Assembly: GCA_021801945.1 (NCBI GenBank)
Contig: JAKABE010000105.1
Coordinates: 1-9,185, forward strand
Source: Acidobacteriota bacterium
GTDB lineage: Bacteria; Acidobacteriota; Terriglobia; Terriglobales; Acidobacteriaceae
Length of the DNA: 9,185 bases
Reading direction: 5' to 3'
The notes below the pieces were generated by a model. It saw only the letters and a list, made by a program, of their open reading frames with translations. It searched no databases and was not told the origin of the DNA. Position numbers and translations under genes: made by a program. Of the stretch, positions 5,955 through 9,185 are shown piece after piece (position 1 is the stretch's first letter; the number at the start of each line of letters is the position of its first letter).

Positions 5955-7328
5955 ATGAACTCCGCAATCACCCGCCGCTCTCTCCTCGCCGGCATGGGCG
6001 CCATGGCTTCCATGGCTGGCGCGCATCGGCTGTCCGCACAAGCCCCCGCCCATCCTTTCCCGCCGCCGGCGCCCTCCGATCACCCCCTCGTCGGCGCGCC
6101 ACAGCCCGGCGACGCCACGCGCGCGCAGCGCATGCAATGGTGGCACCAGGCCCGTTTCGGCATGTTCATCCACTTCGGCGTCTACAGCACCATCGCCCGC
6201 CACGAGTGGGAGATGGAATTGGAGGCCGTTCCCTTCCCCGAGTACACCGCGCACGCTGCGCTCTTCAAACCGGAGCGCACCGCTCCCCGCGCCTGGGCAA
6301 AGCTGGCCAGGGCCGCCGGCATGAAGTACATGGTGCTCACCACCAAGCACCACGAGGGCTTCTGCAACTTTGACACCAAGCTGACCGACTACAACGCCGT
6401 CAAGCAGGGCCCCGGCTTTGACATTGTGCGCGAATACGTGGAAGCCGCCCGCGCCGAGGGCATGCGCGTGGGCTTCTACTACTCGCTCATGGATTGGCAT
6501 CATCCCGATGGCGCGCGCTGCGCCACCGACGAGGCCGCCCGCAAGCGCTTCGTCGCGTATACGCACGGCCTCATCCGCGAACTGATGACCAACTACGGCA
6601 AGATCGACGTCCTCTGGTACGACGTTGCCTGGCCGCTCGACGCCAATGGCTGGGAATCGCAGCGCATGAACGAAATGGTCTTCCAGCTCCAGCCCGAGAT
6701 CGTCGTGAACAACCGCAACAAGCTCGACGGCGACTTTTCGACGCCCGAGCAGCACATCCAGGCCTCCAAAGGCGGGCGCGCCTGGGAATCCTGCATGACC
6801 CTCAACGACAGTTGGGGCTACCAGCGCGCCGACGACAACTGGAAGAGCGCCAAAACCGTCGTCCGCAACCTCATCACCTGTTCGCGCGACGGCGGAAACT
6901 ATCTGCTCAACATCGGCCCCCGCGCCGACGGTTCCGTTCCGCCTGAATCCGTGGATGTGCTCACCGAAGTGGGCCGCTGGATGGACGCCAACGGCGACAC
7001 CATCTACGGCTCCGGCCTGTGCCAGCCGCGCCGCTCCGCCTATGCCGGCTTCACGCGCCAAGGCAACACCCTCTACATGCACGTGCACTTCTGGCCCGGC
7101 GAATACGTCGCCATCAGTGGCCTGCGCAACAAGGTGCTCCGCGCACGTATTCTCAGGACCGGCCAGGAGGTCGCCTTTTCGCAAGATGGCTTCCAGACCA
7201 AGTTCACGGGCCTGCCCACCGACGCGCCTGACGATCCCGTCACCACCCTGGCAATCGAGTGCGACGGCGAGCCCCAGCAGGACACCGACTATGTCCGCAT
7301 CAACAAGCCGCGCGGCACAAAGGCCTGA
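5955..7328 (+). CDS. alpha-L-fucosidase, GH29, Tat-exported
   Basis: A 457-residue retaining alpha-L-fucosidase that hydrolyses terminal alpha-L-fucose from glycans outside the cytoplasm. The N-terminus has a twin-arginine signal (ITRRSLLAG at residues 5-13, a hydrophobic Ala/Met/Gly stretch, and AQA-P with cleavage near residue 30). The GH29 barrel follows: RFGMFIHFGVYS with His73; TTKHHEGFCNFDT with His132 and His133 for fucose recognition; and IDVLWYDVAWP, whose Asp223 is the expected nucleophile. Glu265 (in STPEQH) and Glu278 (in WESC) are candidate acid/base residues, and SWGY follows. GGNYLLNIGPRADGSVP closes the barrel, then a small beta-sandwich domain ends the protein. Length is normal for the family without extra carbohydrate-binding modules. 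The ATG at 5955 is chosen because it starts the Tat signal; an open stretch upstream to 5754 covers the promoter and is not coding. The Shine-Dalgarno is weak (GAGG 5938-5941). The isomerase gene follows on the same strand. Confidence 0.93.
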   Translation: MNSAITRRSLLAGMGAMASMAGAHRLSAQAPAHPFPPPAPSDHPLVGAPQPGDATRAQRMQWWHQARFGMFIHFGVYSTIARHEWEMELEAVPFPEYTAHAALFKPERTAPRAWAKLARAAGMKYMVLTTKHHEGFCNFDTKLTDYNAVKQGPGFDIVREYVEAARAEGMRVGFYYSLMDWHHPDGARCATDEAARKRFVAYTHGLIRELMTNYGKIDVLWYDVAWPLDANGWESQRMNEMVFQLQPEIVVNNRNKLDGDFSTPEQHIQASKGGRAWESCMTLNDSWGYQRADDNWKSAKTVVRNLITCSRDGGNYLLNIGPRADGSVPPESVDVLTEVGRWMDANGDTIYGSGLCQPRRSAYAGFTRQGNTLYMHVHFWPGEYVAISGLRNKVLRARILRTGQEVAFSQDGFQTKFTGLPTDAPDDPVTTLAIECDGEPQQDTDYVRINKPRGTKA

Positions 7329-7398
7329 TTGCAATTCCGGTCCTGGCCGGGTGCCTGACATGATCCTGGCCATCGCGCCGTTGGCGCACCGTTCATGA

Positions 7399-7420
7399 GC
7401 CCCGCGCTTCAGCGTGGGGC
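7399..7420. repeat. 10-bp-stem intergenic hairpin
   Basis: GCCCCGCGCT (7399-7408) pairs with AGCGTGGGGC (7411-7420) along all ten positions, one of them a G-T wobble (7404/7415), around a TC turn. It lies between the fucosidase and isomerase genes. A few T residues follow only from about 7426, so termination is not obvious. With the next hairpin it resembles tandem REP-like elements, and it could also stabilise or attenuate the fucosidase-isomerase transcript. Confidence 0.65.
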
Positions 7421-7443
7421 CCCGGTTCATTCATCGCGACCCA

Positions 7444-7456
7444 GTCCCGTAGGGAC
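7444..7456. repeat. GTCCC-GTA-GGGAC mini-hairpin
   Basis: GTCCC (7444-7448) and GGGAC (7452-7456) form a perfect five-pair stem with a GTA loop, 24 bases after the 7399-7420 hairpin and 18 bases before the isomerase Shine-Dalgarno. I believe CAGTCCCGTAGGGACGGC-type strings recur between genes in acidobacterial genomes, but I cannot verify copy number here. Confidence 0.55.
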
Positions 7457-7474
7457 GGCGCAAAGAACCACTTC

Positions 7475-7491
7475 GGAGGAGAATCCCCGTG
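7475..7491 (+). promoter_or_regulatory. strong ribosome binding site fixing a GTG start
   Basis: GGAGGA (7475-7480) lies eight bases before GTG at 7489-7491, an optimal spacing. No ATG is suitably placed, so this site decides the start of the isomerase gene. Confidence 0.8.
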
Positions 7492-9129
7492 TCTACGTAT
7501 GCAATTCCGGTCATCGAAGAACCCGCCGCCGTCGCCGCCGATGAAGTCCTGCTCCTCGTCAGCGGCGACCTGCGCCAGTCCGCAAACCAGGTGTGCTGGG
7601 CGGCGCAGGCGGAGATGGAAGAACAACTCACCGCGGCCTTTGCCCAGGAGGGCTTCAAACTGCGCCGCGCCCATCCCTACCGCGACGATCTCAAGCACGG
7701 CTTCATCTGCAACCAGCGCATGGGCATGGATATCTTCGCGCAGATCCATCCCCAGGCGCCCATCGTTGTCGCCGAAGCCGTGTGGCAATACAGCAACCAT
7801 GTGCTGGCCGGCCTCGAGAGCCATCGCGGACCCATCCTCACCGTCGCCAACTGGTCGGGCCAGTGGCCGGGCCTGGTGGGCATGCTCAACCTCAACGGCT
7901 CGCTCTGGAAGTCGGGCGTGAAGTTCAGCACCCTGTGGAGCAGGGACTTCACTGACGAGTTCTTCCGCCGCGGCCTGCGCCAGTGGCTGCGCGAGCACCG
8001 CATCGATCACGATCTGAGCCATGTCCACCCGCTCGACGTCGCCTCTCTGCCCGCCGAGGAACGCGCGCTGGGCCAGGCCCTCGCCCGCCAACTCAAGGCC
8101 CGCAAGGCCATCCTCGGCGTCTTCGACGAGGGCTGCATGGGCATGCACAACGCCATCGTTGAAGACTCTCTCCTCAACCCGCTCGGCGTCTACAAGGAAC
8201 GGCTCAGCCAGTCGGCGCTGGTAGCGGCCATGCGCGAGGTCTCCGGCGCCGAGGCGAAGAAGGTGCGCGCCTGGCTCGACGCGCGCAGCATGAAGTTCAA
8301 AACCGGCCCCAACGAGGAGACGGACCTCACCGACGCGCAGATCCTCGAGCAGTGCAGGATGTACATCGCCGCCCTGCGCATCGCCAGCGAGTTCTCCTGC
8401 GACGCCATCGGCATTCAATACCAGCAGGGCCTCAAGGACATGGTGCCCGCATCGGACCTTGTCGAGGGCTTGCTCAACAACGTGGAGAGGCCTCCCGCCT
8501 TCACGAAATCCGGCAGCGCACTCTACGCCGGCAAGGCGCTGCCCCACTTCAACGAAGTGGACGAGTGCGCCGGTCTGGACGCCCTCATCACCAACCGCGT
8601 GTGGACCGCGATGCAGCTCGACCCCGCCACCACGCTGCATGACGTGCGCTGGGGCGAGCACTACACCGGCAACGGCATCGACGACTTCGTCTGGGTCTTC
8701 CAGATCTCCGGCGCCGTGCCCGCTTCGCACATTGCCGGTGGCTACGCAGGCGCTGTCAGCGAGCGCCAGCCGCCCATGTATTTCCGCCTCGGCGGCGGCA
8801 CCCTCAAAGGCGTCTGCAAACCCGGCCACGTGGTTTGGAGCCGCGTGTTTGTCGAAGACCGCGCGCTGCATGTCGACATTGGCCGCGCCACTGCCATCGA
8901 GCTGCCACTCGAGGAAACGGAGCGCCGCCTGCGCAGCGTCACCCCGCAATGGCCCATCATGCACACGCTGCTGCACGGCGTCACTCGCGATCAGTTCATG
9001 GCCCGCCACCACGCCAACCACGTCAACGTGGCCTACGCCCCCACCGCCGAGGCCGCCGACAACGCCCTCGCCGCCAAGGCCGCAATGTTTGCCGAGCTGG
9101 GCGTCCACGTTCACCGCTGCGGCAACTGA
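7489..9129 (+). CDS. L-fucose isomerase (FucI/AraA superfamily), divergent
   Basis: A 546-residue cytoplasmic aldose-ketose isomerase, probably converting L-fucose to L-fuculose with a divalent metal (Mn2+ in FucI). Residues about 17-350 form the two Rossmann-like domains (VLLLVSGDLRQS; VVAEAVWQYSNHVLAGL; GPILTVANWSGQWPGLVG; ILGVFDEGCMGM). The active-site domain aligns by eye with E. coli FucI: NEVDECAGLDALI matches its TENDSLNG segment, giving Glu356; HDVRW matches ADVRT, giving Asp385; and HHANHVNVAY matches PANH, giving His511. These correspond to the known E337/D361/H528 triad (alignment from memory). The protein is about 45 residues shorter than the 591-residue E. coli enzyme and otherwise divergent, so a related sugar (arabinose, D-arabinose, fuconate-type) is possible. 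Position downstream of a GH29 fucosidase supports L-fucose. The GTG start is fixed by a strong GGAGGA. Kinase, aldolase and transporter genes are not seen in the window. Confidence 0.82.
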   Translation: MSTYAIPVIEEPAAVAADEVLLLVSGDLRQSANQVCWAAQAEMEEQLTAAFAQEGFKLRRAHPYRDDLKHGFICNQRMGMDIFAQIHPQAPIVVAEAVWQYSNHVLAGLESHRGPILTVANWSGQWPGLVGMLNLNGSLWKSGVKFSTLWSRDFTDEFFRRGLRQWLREHRIDHDLSHVHPLDVASLPAEERALGQALARQLKARKAILGVFDEGCMGMHNAIVEDSLLNPLGVYKERLSQSALVAAMREVSGAEAKKVRAWLDARSMKFKTGPNEETDLTDAQILEQCRMYIAALRIASEFSCDAIGIQYQQGLKDMVPASDLVEGLLNNVERPPAFTKSGSALYAGKALPHFNEVDECAGLDALITNRVWTAMQLDPATTLHDVRWGEHYTGNGIDDFVWVFQISGAVPASHIAGGYAGAVSERQPPMYFRLGGGTLKGVCKPGHVVWSRVFVEDRALHVDIGRATAIELPLEETERRLRSVTPQWPIMHTLLHGVTRDQFMARHHANHVNVAYAPTAEAADNALAAKAAMFAELGVHVHRCGN

Positions 9130-9185
9130 AGCGAACAGTAATCCGGAGGGAACAGAGGTCTTCGCAGCCTCAGAGAGAGCCTTCA
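9130..9185 (+). other. short downstream sequence with purine-rich Shine-Dalgarno-like motif
   Basis: After the isomerase stop, GGAGGG (9145-9150) resembles a ribosome binding site, but no ATG, GTG or TTG occurs in the remaining 35 bases. A second purine run, AGAGAGAG, lies at about 9172-9179 just before the window ends, so a following co-directional gene may start at or beyond the edge. Nothing more can be said. Confidence 0.3.

Noticed and set aside
5478..7430. 650-codon open frame on the minus strand
   Set aside because: It lies opposite the oxidoreductase end and the whole fucosidase gene. Its Gly/Ala/Val/His-rich translation has no family motif. It is a GC-codon-bias shadow.
7393..9114. 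573-codon open frame on the minus strand
   Set aside because: Antisense to the isomerase gene. Its composition (VEGVA, AVDGV, HVVA patterns) is typical of the reverse complement of GC-rich codons, and there is no domain.
1..9185. CRISPR array, transposase, integrase, toxin-antitoxin or defence genes
   Set aside because: No regularly spaced repeats, no recombinase motifs and no defence-type domains were found on either strand.

Overview
The window is high-GC bacterial DNA and looks chromosomal. Gene content fits a soil-type Acidobacteriota (Acidobacteriaceae or Terriglobia-like): a Tat-exported GH29 alpha-L-fucosidase, a divergent FucI-type isomerase, an acyltransferase 3 protein, a LolA-like periplasmic protein of a kind I associate with acidobacterial genomes, and intergenic hairpin repeats. 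The taxon is an inference; no rRNA or marker gene is present.

Layout. Positions 1-96 may hold the 3' end of an upstream + strand gene. Positions 97-445 hold no intact gene, but the minus strand at 186-299 carries what looks like the C-terminal remnant of a DsrE-type protein. Positions 446-1312 (minus) encode a secreted LolA-like outer-membrane lipoprotein-sorting-type protein. Positions 1313-1897 hold no intact gene, but 1501-1858 (+) is a recognisable decayed SAM-dependent methyltransferase, with two frame changes and one in-frame amber stop. From 1898 all intact genes run on the + strand: acyltransferase 3 (1898-2905), a HugZ-like PNPOx-fold/DUF2470 protein (3152-3952), a FAD-dependent oxidoreductase coupled to it by a GTGA overlap (3949-5754), a Tat-exported alpha-L-fucosidase (5955-7328) and an L-fucose isomerase-family protein (7489-9129).

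How the genes work together. The last two form a small fucose-utilisation unit. The exported fucosidase would release L-fucose from glycans, and the cytoplasmic isomerase would convert it to L-fuculose. A sigma70-like promoter (5850-5879) lies upstream of the fucosidase, with two tandem palindromes (5890-5919) over or just past the expected transcription start. This fits control by a repressor, possibly of the LacI family. The HugZ-like/FAD oxidoreductase pair is a separate translationally coupled unit of unproven function, possibly linked to tetrapyrrole or flavin chemistry.

Other structure. A 31-nt hairpin lies inside an atypical C-terminal tail of the FAD oxidoreductase. Two further hairpins fill the gap before the isomerase. 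I see no CRISPR array, transposase, integrase, tRNA, rRNA or defence system. The left 1.9 kb shows gene decay and the right 7 kb is intact.
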